NCBI RefSeq assembly: GCF_030316765.1
Contig: NZ_JASZYT010000007.1
Coordinates: forward strand, 354,651-418,650
Source: Variovorax saccharolyticus
GTDB lineage: Bacteria; Pseudomonadota; Gammaproteobacteria; Burkholderiales; Burkholderiaceae_C
DNA: 64,000 nucleotides
Reading direction: 5' to 3'
The notes under the pieces were generated by a model. The model saw nothing but the letters and a program-made list of their open reading frames with translations. It was not told the origin of the DNA and did no database searches. The position numbers were made by a program, and so were the translations under genes. The stretch's first letter is position 1. Each line of letters begins with the position of its first letter. Shown here in pieces: positions 16,464 to 24,150 of this stretch.

Positions 16464-18491
16464 TCAGTCGCGCGTAGGCGGCACGAGCGCGGCGATCTCG
16501 GCGTCCAGCTCGGCTTCGCCCTCGATCCTTCGCATCGGCGGCAGCGCCGCCAGCAGGCGCTTGCCGTAGCCCATCGCGACCAGCCGCGTGTCGCAGATCA
16601 CCAGCACGCCCCGGTCGGATTCGCGCCGGATCAGCCGGCCCGCGCCCTGCTTGAGCGACACCGCAGCCTCCGGCAGCGAGTAGTCGCCGAAGGCGCTTCG
16701 GCCCTGCGACTCGAGACGCTGCGATCGTGCCTCGACCAGCGGGTCATTGGGTGGCGGGAACGGCAGCTTGTCGATCACCACCAGCTGCAGCGCGTCGCCC
16801 GGGGCGTCGAAGCCCTCCCAGAACGAGGCCGAGGCCACCAGCACGCAGCCTGCCCGCCCGGCGCTGGCGCCTTCGCGAAAGCGGTCCATCAGCACCCGCT
16901 TGGGCAACTCGCCCTGGACCAGCACCTCGGGGCGCTCGCCCGACTCCAGACGTTCGAATTGCGCCTTCATCGCGTCACCGATGGTCCGCAGCGCGCGCAG
17001 CGTGGTGGTCAGCACCAGCGTGCGTCCGCCGAGGGCAGCGGCGCCGCGAGCCGCCAGCAGCGCCACCTGCTGGCTGTGCGCAGGGTCGTTCGGCTTCGGA
17101 AAGGCGCGCGGCACGTAGAGCGCGGCCTGCTGCGCATAGTCGAAGGGGCTCTGCACGCGCAGCACTTCGGCTTCTTCGAGGCCACAGGGCTCGGTGAACC
17201 AGCGCAGCTTCGGGTCGTCGCCCAGCGTCGCCGAGGTGAACACCCAGGCGCGGCCCTCCTCCACGGGCTCGGACTCGGACCCGGCCGCAGCGGATGACTT
17301 GAGCACGCGGGTGCGCACCGCCTCGGCGATGTCCAGCGGCGACTCGACCAGCCGCAGCTGCGAGCCGACGTCGACCCAGCGCACCGAGCCGATCGCACAG
17401 GGCTCGGCGAAGCGCTCGGCGCGCTGCGCCAGCTGCTGGGCGCGGTCGTGCAGGCGGACGAAATCGGGCGACAGTTCGCTCACCGTGTCGAGCCCGCGCG
17501 CAGCGCCCGCGAAGGCCTCCTGCAGGGCATCGAGCGCCTGCTGCCAGTCGGGGCCGGGAACCCCTTCGGGCGCCTCGCCCGCCCAGCGCAGCTTGGCGCC
17601 CGGCCACTGCTTGCCGACCGCCAGGCGCAGCTCGCGGGCGCCGCGCTCGACCGCGGCCGCCAGCTGCTGCCAGTCGACCAGGCCGCGCGCCTGCTGCAGG
17701 CCGGCTGCCAGCAGGTCGCGCGCGAAGTCCAAGGCCTGCCCGGTGCCGATCTGGACGCCGAGAAACTGCACACCGGTCTCGTTGAGCTGGTGCGCCTCGT
17801 CGAACACCACCACGCGCACGCTCGGCAGCAGTTCCGCCATGCCCGACTCGCGCACCGCGAGATCGGCAAAGAAAAGGTGGTGGTTGATCACCACCACGTC
17901 CGCCGCCATGGCCTCGCGCCGCGCCAGGTTCACGTGGCAGGGCTTGAACTGCGGGCATTGGGCACCGAGGCAGTTCTCGCGCGTGGAAGTGACCAGCGGG
18001 ATCAGCGGCGAGCGCTCGTCCAGCCCCGGCAGCTCGGCCAGGTCGCCGGTGCGCGTGGCCTTGGACCATTGCTCGATCTTGGCCAGCGTACGCAGCGAAC
18101 CGCGCTCGGGCAGCGAGGCGTCGTGGCGTGCGAGCTCGAGCCGGTGCAGGCAGAGGTAGCTGGCTCGGCCCTTGAGCAGCGCCGTGCGCACCGGCAGGCC
18201 CAGCGCCGCAACCAGCCGCGGCAGGTCGCGGCCGAAGAGTTGGTCTTGCAGCGTCTTGGTGGCGGTCGACAGCAGCACCCGCTCGCCGCTCAGCAGCGCC
18301 GGCACCAGGTAGGAGAAGGTCTTGCCGACGCCGGTTCCGGCCTCGACCACGAGCTGGCCGCCGTTCGTGATGGTGCGCGCGACCGCGACCGCCATCTCGG
18401 TCTGGCCGTCGCGCTCCCGGAACTGGTCGGCCGCATGCGAGAGCACCCCGCCCTGCGCGAAGACCTCGCGCACCTCTTGTTCGAGCGCCAT
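16464..18491 (-). CDS. DinG/YoaA-type ATP-dependent DNA helicase (XPD-like, Fe-S)
   Basis: Superfamily 2 helicase of the XPD/DinG group. The ATG at 18491 gives 675 residues. Visible motifs are Walker A AGTGVGKTF, an Fe-S cluster domain with four Cys (one in ASYLC, then CLGAQCPQFKPC), DEAH box VFDEAHQL, and motif VI in KQGAGRLIRRESDRG. This pattern fits E. coli YoaA/DinG, which unwind damaged or R-loop DNA. The start overlaps the stop of the upstream DUF465 gene by one base (TGATG). The open frame extends far upstream, but that part has no family features. Confidence 0.93.
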   Translation of the reverse strand: MALEQEVREVFAQGGVLSHAADQFRERDGQTEMAVAVARTITNGGQLVVEAGTGVGKTFSYLVPALLSGERVLLSTATKTLQDQLFGRDLPRLVAALGLPVRTALLKGRASYLCLHRLELARHDASLPERGSLRTLAKIEQWSKATRTGDLAELPGLDERSPLIPLVTSTRENCLGAQCPQFKPCHVNLARREAMAADVVVINHHLFFADLAVRESGMAELLPSVRVVVFDEAHQLNETGVQFLGVQIGTGQALDFARDLLAAGLQQARGLVDWQQLAAAVERGARELRLAVGKQWPGAKLRWAGEAPEGVPGPDWQQALDALQEAFAGAARGLDTVSELSPDFVRLHDRAQQLAQRAERFAEPCAIGSVRWVDVGSQLRLVESPLDIAEAVRTRVLKSSAAAGSESEPVEEGRAWVFTSATLGDDPKLRWFTEPCGLEEAEVLRVQSPFDYAQQAALYVPRAFPKPNDPAHSQQVALLAARGAAALGGRTLVLTTTLRALRTIGDAMKAQFERLESGERPEVLVQGELPKRVLMDRFREGASAGRAGCVLVASASFWEGFDAPGDALQLVVIDKLPFPPPNDPLVEARSQRLESQGRSAFGDYSLPEAAVSLKQGAGRLIRRESDRGVLVICDTRLVAMGYGKRLLAALPPMRRIEGEAELDAEIAALVPPTRD

Positions 18492-18694
18492 CAGGCGGGC
18501 TCTTGCGGGTCGAGCAGGTCGACCAGGCGCGCGATCTGGTCGCGCAGGGCCAGCCGCCTTTTCTTCAGGCGGCGCAGCAGCAGCTCGTCCTGCGGCACGA
18601 CATCGCCGAGACGGTCGATGGTGGCATCGAGGTCGGCATGCTCGATCCGCAGTTCGATCAGCTGGCGGGAAAATGAGTGAAGATTGGAGTCCAA
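18491..18694 (-). CDS. YdcH-family (DUF465) small protein
   Basis: Small helical-hairpin protein of unknown function. The DUF465 features are clear: spaced Leu/His in RQLIELRIEHADLDATIDRL and the basic block LLRRLKKRRLALRDQI. I suggest the TTG at 18694 (67 residues, (M)DSNLHSFSRQL), because the conserved region starts there, but no Shine-Dalgarno is visible; ATGs further upstream (to 18802) would add up to 36 residues of non-conserved sequence. Its stop overlaps the helicase start (TGATG), so both are probably co-translated. Confidence 0.75.
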   Translation of the reverse strand: MDSNLHSFSRQLIELRIEHADLDATIDRLGDVVPQDELLLRRLKKRRLALRDQIARLVDLLDPQEPA

Positions 18695-18819
18695 GGGGGC
18701 GCAGTAGGGAAAGCGATGCCGCGGCGGTCCGGCCGCGGCTTGTGTTCGCTCGATAATACGTCTTCGCTCCGTTTGCAACCTCATCCTCAACGACCGCGCC
18801 ATCGGCGCAACCGCGCCAC

Positions 18820-19590
18820 ATGACCCGAGGCTTTCGACTCGCTGCAGCCACCGGCCTCCACAAGGGAGATCGCCCCTACCAGCAGGACCAGGTCCTGGTC
18901 ATCACCCATCCGCGCGTGGCGGGCTGCGTGCTGGCGGTCGTGGCCGACGGCATGGGCGGGCGCAGCGGCGGCCGCAAGGCCTCCGACCAGGTGCTGCTGA
19001 CCGCTCGCCAATTGTTCTCCCGCTACAAGCCGGGGCGCGACGAGCCGGTCGGCATGCTGCGCCAGCTGCTCGAGGACGCACACACCGTGATCAAGCTCAC
19101 GGCGGTGTCCAGCGAACAGGAGCCCCACAGCACGCTCGCCGCCTTCCTCATGAACCCCGAAGGCGACTGCGCCTGGATCCACGCCGGCGACTCGCGCATC
19201 TATCACTTCCACGAAGGCCGGCTGATCAAGCGCACCAAGGACCATTCCTATGTGCAGGTGCTGGTCGATCGCGGCGAGATCGACGAGGACGAGGCCAGCG
19301 TCCACCCCCAGGGCAACATCCTGCTCGGCTGCCTCGGCATGAAGTCGACGCCGCCGCCGGTCGATGTCCACCTGATCCCGCGACTCAAGGCCGGCGACGT
19401 GCTGATGGCCTGCAGCGACGGCCTGTGGCACTACTTCAGCCCGATCGAGATGGGCGAACTGCTGGCCGCGAAGCCACCGCGCGAGGCCGTCGAACTGCTG
19501 GTGGCCGAAGCCCGCAGGCGCGCCCATGGCGGCGGCGACAACATCTCGATCGTCGTCGTGAAGCTGGAAGACCTCCCGAAGGAGGATTGA
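18820..19590 (+). CDS. PP2C-family serine/threonine protein phosphatase
   Basis: Metal-dependent Ser/Thr phosphatase. The 256-residue protein is a bare PP2C domain with the metal-binding motifs intact: GDRPYQQD near the N-terminus, VVADGMGGRSGG, HAGDSRIYHF, ACSDGLWHYF and HGGGDNISIVVV at the end. There is no membrane helix and no kinase gene next to it. It is transcribed away from the DUF465-helicase pair and converges on the coiled-coil gene at 19612. The substrate cannot be read from the context. Confidence 0.93.
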   Translation: MTRGFRLAAATGLHKGDRPYQQDQVLVITHPRVAGCVLAVVADGMGGRSGGRKASDQVLLTARQLFSRYKPGRDEPVGMLRQLLEDAHTVIKLTAVSSEQEPHSTLAAFLMNPEGDCAWIHAGDSRIYHFHEGRLIKRTKDHSYVQVLVDRGEIDEDEASVHPQGNILLGCLGMKSTPPPVDVHLIPRLKAGDVLMACSDGLWHYFSPIEMGELLAAKPPREAVELLVAEARRRAHGGGDNISIVVVKLEDLPKED

Positions 19591-19600
19591 GAGCCCCCCG

Positions 19601-19624
19601 GGCCGCGCTGATCAGGGCGCGGCC
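19601..19624. other. Stem-loop between convergent genes
   Basis: GGCCGCGC and GCGCGGCC form an 8-bp perfect stem with an 8-base loop in and around the 21-base gap between the PP2C gene and the convergent coiled-coil gene. There is no U tract, so it is at best a weak terminator or a transcript-end stabiliser. Confidence 0.35.
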
Positions 19625-20271
19625 GAACGCTCCGGGTCCGGCAAGGGTGCCGAACGCGGCTTGGTCTTGGCGGCATTGCGGCGCTCGTTCTCGGCGCGCT
19701 GCTGCTCGGCCCGCTGCAGCTTTTCATCGTAGGCCTGCCGGGCCGCCGGAGCCTCCGCGCGGCGACGCGCCGCCTTCTCCTGCTCTTGGGCGTGCGCCCG
19801 CTGCTTGTCGTCGAACTGGCGCTGCTTGTCGGCCGCCTCGGCGGCCGCCTGGGCGCGGCCGGCCGCATGGTCGGCGGCGCGCTGCTCGCGCTCCTGCTGC
19901 GACTTGACCGACTGCTCGCGCTCTGCATCGGCCTCCTTGGAGCGGGCGCTGCTGCCCTTCTCTTCGAGCTTGTCGAGCGCGGCGGCGCCGCGGCGCTTGC
20001 GTTCGAATTCGTTGATCGCCGCCTCCTGGCGCTTGATGTCGTCGGTGGCGAGCCGGCGCCGGCGCCGGCTGTCTTCCAGGCAGCCCTCGACCGCGAACTT
20101 CTTGTAGCAGGCGGCCCGCTCGGCGTCGTAGCGCTCGCTGATCACCTTGCGCTCGGCGCTCAGCCGCGCCCGTTCGGCGTCGAGGTCGGCGCCGCCGGTG
20201 GTCGCGCCCGACTGCGCCCACAGGGGCGCAGCAGCGAGACCGATCAGCAGGGCAAGGACGATGTTCTTCAT
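19612..20271 (-). CDS. Predicted secreted coiled-coil protein of unknown function
   Basis: Not assigned to a known family. The 219-residue protein has a signal peptide (MKNIVLALLIGLAAAPLWAQ, cleavage after Ala-Gln region) followed by a highly charged Ala/Glu/Gln/Arg-rich sequence predicted to be one long coiled coil (about 30-200). A Cys pair in ERAACYKKFAVEGCLEDSR may form a disulfide, the only non-repetitive motif. The tail is basic and Pro-rich. It overlaps the zapE stop by four bases (ATGA), so it is the last gene of the odhA-odhB-lpd-zapE string. A periplasmic location is inferred from the signal peptide. Confidence 0.8.
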   Translation of the reverse strand: MKNIVLALLIGLAAAPLWAQSGATTGGADLDAERARLSAERKVISERYDAERAACYKKFAVEGCLEDSRRRRRLATDDIKRQEAAINEFERKRRGAAALDKLEEKGSSARSKEADAEREQSVKSQQEREQRAADHAAGRAQAAAEAADKQRQFDDKQRAHAQEQEKAARRRAEAPAARQAYDEKLQRAEQQRAENERRNAAKTKPRSAPLPDPERSAAP

Positions 20272-21368
20272 GTCAGGCGGGTGTCGACGGTGCGGCGTTC
20301 CAGCGCCAGGAATTCGGCCGACTGCATCTCGTTGAGACGCGACACGGTGCGGGGAAACTCGTGGGCCAGAGGACCCTCGGTGTACAACGCCTCGGGCGCC
20401 ACTTCGGCGGACATGATCAGCTTCACGCGACGATCGTAGAACACGTCGACCAACCAGGTGAAACGACGTGCTTCAGAGGCCATGCGGACCGGCATGTAGG
20501 GCACGTCGGACAGCAGCACGGTATGGAACTGGGTCGCGATCTCCAGATAGTCGTTCTGCGAGCGAGGGCCGCCGCAGAGCGTCTTGAAGTCGAACCACAC
20601 CACGCCGCCGGCCTTGCGCCGGGCGTGGATCTCGCGCGACTCGATGTGCAGCACCGGGTTTTCGTCGGCGCTTTCCGCCAGCCGCTCGAAGGCCTTGCGC
20701 ATCTCCTTGTCGGCCGCCGCGCCGTTGGGCGTGAGGTAGAGCCGCACCTGCTCGAGCGTGCGGCGCCGGTAGTCGGTGCCGTTGTCGACGCTGAGCACCT
20801 CCAGCCGCTGGTTCAGCAAGGCGATGGCCGGCAGGATGCGGTCACGGTGCAAGCCCCCCGGATAGAGATCGTCGGGCTTGAAATTGGAGGTGGTGACGAA
20901 GCCCACGCCGTTGTCGAACAGCGCCGCCAGCAGCCGATGCAAGATCATCGCATCGGTGATGTCGGACACGTGGAACTCGTCGAAGCAGATCAGCCTGTAG
21001 CGCTTGGAGATCCGCAGGCCGAGTTCGTCGAGCGGATTGACCGTGCCCTGCAGATCCGCCAGTTCGCGGTGCACCTCGCGCATGAACTCGTGGAAGTGCA
21101 GGCGCGTCTTGCGCCTGAGCGGGACCGCGTTGTAGAAGCAGTCCATCAGGAAGCTCTTGCCGCGCCCGACGCCACCGTACATGTAGACCCCGCGCGGGAT
21201 CTCGGGCCGGTTGATCAGTTTCTTGAAGGCGTTCGAGCGCTGCGCCTTGTACTCGCCCCACTCCCGCGCGCAGCGGTCGAGGGCCTCGACGGCGCGCAAC
21301 TGCGCGGGGTCACTTTGATAACCCCGCGCAACCAGCTCGGCGTCGTACGCTTGCCTGACGGTCGTCAC
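20268..21368 (-). CDS. zapE: AFG1-family ATPase ZapE
   Basis: AAA-type ATPase; in E. coli ZapE acts at the division ring, and eukaryotic AFG1 acts in mitochondrial protein quality control. The 366-residue protein has Walker A GGVGRGKSFLMD and Walker B region LICFDEFHVSDITDAM, followed by LFDNGVGFVTTSNF. The start is a GTG (MTTVRQAYDAEL). It begins 4 bases after the lpd stop, making it part of the 2-oxoglutarate dehydrogenase transcription unit. Confidence 0.95.
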   Translation of the reverse strand: MTTVRQAYDAELVARGYQSDPAQLRAVEALDRCAREWGEYKAQRSNAFKKLINRPEIPRGVYMYGGVGRGKSFLMDCFYNAVPLRRKTRLHFHEFMREVHRELADLQGTVNPLDELGLRISKRYRLICFDEFHVSDITDAMILHRLLAALFDNGVGFVTTSNFKPDDLYPGGLHRDRILPAIALLNQRLEVLSVDNGTDYRRRTLEQVRLYLTPNGAAADKEMRKAFERLAESADENPVLHIESREIHARRKAGGVVWFDFKTLCGGPRSQNDYLEIATQFHTVLLSDVPYMPVRMASEARRFTWLVDVFYDRRVKLIMSAEVAPEALYTEGPLAHEFPRTVSRLNEMQSAEFLALERRTVDTRLT

Positions 21369-21372
21369 GTAC

Positions 21373-22803
21373 TCAGAAGTTCAGCGTACGCTTGTCGACG
21401 GCGAGCGCAGCTTCCTTGGTGGCTTCCGACAGCGACGGGTGGGCATGGCAGATGCGTGCGATGTCTTCCGCGCTGGCCTTGAACTCCATCGCCACCACGG
21501 CTTCGGAGATCAGCTCGCTCACCATCGGGCCGACCATGTGGACGCCGAGGATCTCGTCGGTGGCCGCGTCGGCCAGGAACTTGACCATGCCGGTGGTGTC
21601 GCCCAACGCGCGCGCCCGCCCGTTCGCGAGGAACGGGAAGGTGCCGGCCTTGTAGGCGCGGCCGCTGGCCTTGAGCTGCTGCTCGGTCTGGCCGACCCAG
21701 GCGATTTCCGGGGAGGTATAGATCACCCAGGGAATCGTGTTGAAGTTGACGTGCCCATGCTGGCCGGCCATGCGTTCGGCCACCGCCACGCCCTCTTCCT
21801 CGGCCTTGTGCGCGAGCATCGGGCCACGCACCACGTCGCCGATGGCCCAGACGCCGGGCAGGTTGGTGCGGCACTCTTCGTCGACCTCGATGGCGCCGCG
21901 ATCGTCGAGCTTCAGGCCCACGGCTTCGGCGTTGAGGCCGATGGTGTTGGGCACGCGGCCGATCGAGACGATCAGCTTGTCGACCTCAAGCGACTGCGCG
22001 CCGCCCTTGGCATCGGTGTAGGCGATCGAGACGCCCTTCTTGCCCGACTTGACCTCGCCGACCTTGACGCCGAGCTCGATCTTGAGGTTCTGCTTGGTGA
22101 AGGCCTTGAGCGCCTCCTTGGCGATCTGCTCGTCGACCGCGCCGAGGAAAGTCGGCAGTGCTTCGAGCACCGTGACCTCGGCACCGAGGCGGCGCCAGAC
22201 CGAGCCCATCTCGAGGCCGATCACGCCGGAGCCGATCAGCGCCAGCTTCTTCGGCACGGCGCCGATGCGCAGCGCGCCGTCGTTCGAGAGGATGTTCTCC
22301 TCGTCGAACGGCGCACCCGGCAAGGGACGCGCGTTGGAGCCGGTCGCGACGATGACCTGCTTGGCCGTGATGCTCTCTTCGGCAGCGCCCTCGACCTTGA
22401 TCTCGTAGCCGGCGTCGGAGGCCTTCACGAAGGAGCCGCGGCCATGGAAGAACGCGACCTTGTTCTTCTTGAACAGGTAGACGATGCCGTCGTTGTTCTG
22501 CTTCACGACAGTGTCCTTGCGGGACAGCATCTTGGCGACATCGAGGCCCAGGCCCTCGACCTTGATGCCATGGTCGGCGAAGCTGTGGCCAGCGTGCTCG
22601 TAGTGCTCGGAGGACTGCAGCAGCGCCTTCGAGGGGATGCAGCCGATGTTGGTGCAGGTGCCGCCGAGTGCCGGACCGCCCTTGGCGTTCTTCCACTCGT
22701 CGATGCAGGCCACGTTGAAGCCGAGCTGTGCCGCGCGGATCGCAGCCACATAGCCGCCGGGGCCGCCGCCGATGACGACGACGTCGAATTGCTTTTCAGA
22801 CAT
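21373..22803 (-). CDS. lpd: Dihydrolipoyl dehydrogenase (E3) of the 2-oxoglutarate dehydrogenase complex
   Basis: Flavoprotein that reoxidises E2-bound dihydrolipoamide with NAD+. The 476-residue protein has the FAD-binding GGGPGGYVAAIRAA, the redox disulfide GGTCTNIGCIPSKALL (Cys50, Cys55), the NAD-binding segment IGSGVIGLEMGSVWRRLGAE and the C-terminal His-Glu pair in CHAHPSLSEATKEA. It lacks the N-terminal lipoyl domain carried by the second E3 at 35.1 kb. It follows odhB after 10 bases. Confidence 0.97.
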   Translation of the reverse strand: MSEKQFDVVVIGGGPGGYVAAIRAAQLGFNVACIDEWKNAKGGPALGGTCTNIGCIPSKALLQSSEHYEHAGHSFADHGIKVEGLGLDVAKMLSRKDTVVKQNNDGIVYLFKKNKVAFFHGRGSFVKASDAGYEIKVEGAAEESITAKQVIVATGSNARPLPGAPFDEENILSNDGALRIGAVPKKLALIGSGVIGLEMGSVWRRLGAEVTVLEALPTFLGAVDEQIAKEALKAFTKQNLKIELGVKVGEVKSGKKGVSIAYTDAKGGAQSLEVDKLIVSIGRVPNTIGLNAEAVGLKLDDRGAIEVDEECRTNLPGVWAIGDVVRGPMLAHKAEEEGVAVAERMAGQHGHVNFNTIPWVIYTSPEIAWVGQTEQQLKASGRAYKAGTFPFLANGRARALGDTTGMVKFLADAATDEILGVHMVGPMVSELISEAVVAMEFKASAEDIARICHAHPSLSEATKEAALAVDKRTLNF

Positions 22804-22813
22804 CCGGTGCTCC

Positions 22814-24088
22814 TCAGATGTCGAACAGGAGGCGCGACGGATCTTCCAGCGCTTCCTTCATGGCGACCAGGCCCAGCACGGCTTCGCGGCCGTCGATGAT
22901 GCGGTGGTCGTAGCTCATCGCGAGGTAGTTCATCGGACGCACCACGACCTGGCCGTTCTCGACCACTGCGCGGTCCTTGGTCGCGTGCACGCCCAGGATG
23001 GCCGACTGCGGCGGGTTGATGATCGGGGTCGACAGCATCGAGCCGAAGGTGCCGCCGTTGGAGATCGAGAAGGTGCCGCCGGTCATCTCTTCGATGCCCA
23101 GCTTGCCGTCCTTGGCCTTCTGGCCGAACTCGGCGATCTTCTTCTCGATGTCGGCGAAGCTCATCTGGTCGGCGTTGCGCAGGATCGGCACCACCAGGCC
23201 GCGCGGCGAACCGACCGCGATGCCGATGTCGAAGTAGCCGTGGTAGACGATGTCGTTGCCGTCGACCGAGGCGTTGATCACCGGGTACTTCTTGAGCGCA
23301 TGCACAGCGGCCTTCACGAAGAAGCTCATGAAGCCGATCTTGACGCCGTGCTCCTTGGTGAACGCGTCCTGGAACTTCTTGCGCATCTCCATGACCGGGG
23401 CCATGTTGACTTCGTTGAACGTGGTCAGGATCGCGTTGCTCGACTGCGATTGCAGCAGGCGCTCGGCGATGCGCGCGCGCAGGCGGCTCATCGGCACGCG
23501 CTCTTCCGGACGGTCGCCGAGGTCGGGCGCGCGGGTCGGCGCAGCAACCTGCGGCAGCGCCGCCTTGGGCGCGCCGGTCGGCACCGGCACGGGTGCAGCC
23601 ACCTTCGCGGTGGTGCCGGCCGCCACGGCGCCGAGCACGTCGCCCTTGGTGACGCGGCCATCGCGGCCGGTGCCGGCAACGTCGCCGGTGCTCAACTTGT
23701 TGTCCGCCAGCAGCTTGGCGGCCGCCGGCATGGCGACGTCGGACTTCGAACCGCCGGTGGCAGCGGCTGCGGCCGCAGCCGGCGCGGGGGCCGCGGCCGG
23801 CGCGGCGGCCGGTGCAGCGGCGGCAGGCGCGGCGGCGCCGGCCTTGCCCTCGGTGTCGATGCGGGCGATCAACTGCTCGGCGATCACGGTGGCACCGTCG
23901 CCCTGGACGATCTCGGCCAGCACGCCCGCCGCGGGGGCCGGCACTTCGAGCACGACCTTGTCGGTCTCGATCTCGATCAGGATTTCATCGATGGCGACGG
24001 CATCGCCGGCCTTCTTCTTCCACTGCAGCATGGTGGCTTCGGCCACGGACTCGGACAACTGGGGGACTTTGACTTCTACGATGGACAT
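22814..24088 (-). CDS. odhB: Dihydrolipoyl succinyltransferase (E2) of the 2-oxoglutarate dehydrogenase complex
   Basis: Core E2 that transfers the succinyl group to CoA. One lipoyl domain (residues 1-77, lipoyl Lys44 in ETDKVVLEV), an Ala/Pro linker, a peripheral-subunit-binding domain (AAKLLADNKLSTGDVAGTGRDGRVTK region) and the catalytic domain ending in SYDHRIIDGREAV with the catalytic His and Asp. Length 424 is typical. The sequence ETDKV, rather than ESDKA, separates it from the pyruvate-type E2 at 37.5 kb. Confidence 0.97.
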   Translation of the reverse strand: MSIVEVKVPQLSESVAEATMLQWKKKAGDAVAIDEILIEIETDKVVLEVPAPAAGVLAEIVQGDGATVIAEQLIARIDTEGKAGAAAPAAAAPAAAPAAAPAPAAAAAAATGGSKSDVAMPAAAKLLADNKLSTGDVAGTGRDGRVTKGDVLGAVAAGTTAKVAAPVPVPTGAPKAALPQVAAPTRAPDLGDRPEERVPMSRLRARIAERLLQSQSSNAILTTFNEVNMAPVMEMRKKFQDAFTKEHGVKIGFMSFFVKAAVHALKKYPVINASVDGNDIVYHGYFDIGIAVGSPRGLVVPILRNADQMSFADIEKKIAEFGQKAKDGKLGIEEMTGGTFSISNGGTFGSMLSTPIINPPQSAILGVHATKDRAVVENGQVVVRPMNYLAMSYDHRIIDGREAVLGLVAMKEALEDPSRLLFDI

Positions 24089-24150
24089 TTCTATGTGCTC
24101 GCTTCGTGTTTCTTTGGAGTTGGGTCAGAGCGCTCTCGGCGCTCTTTTGT

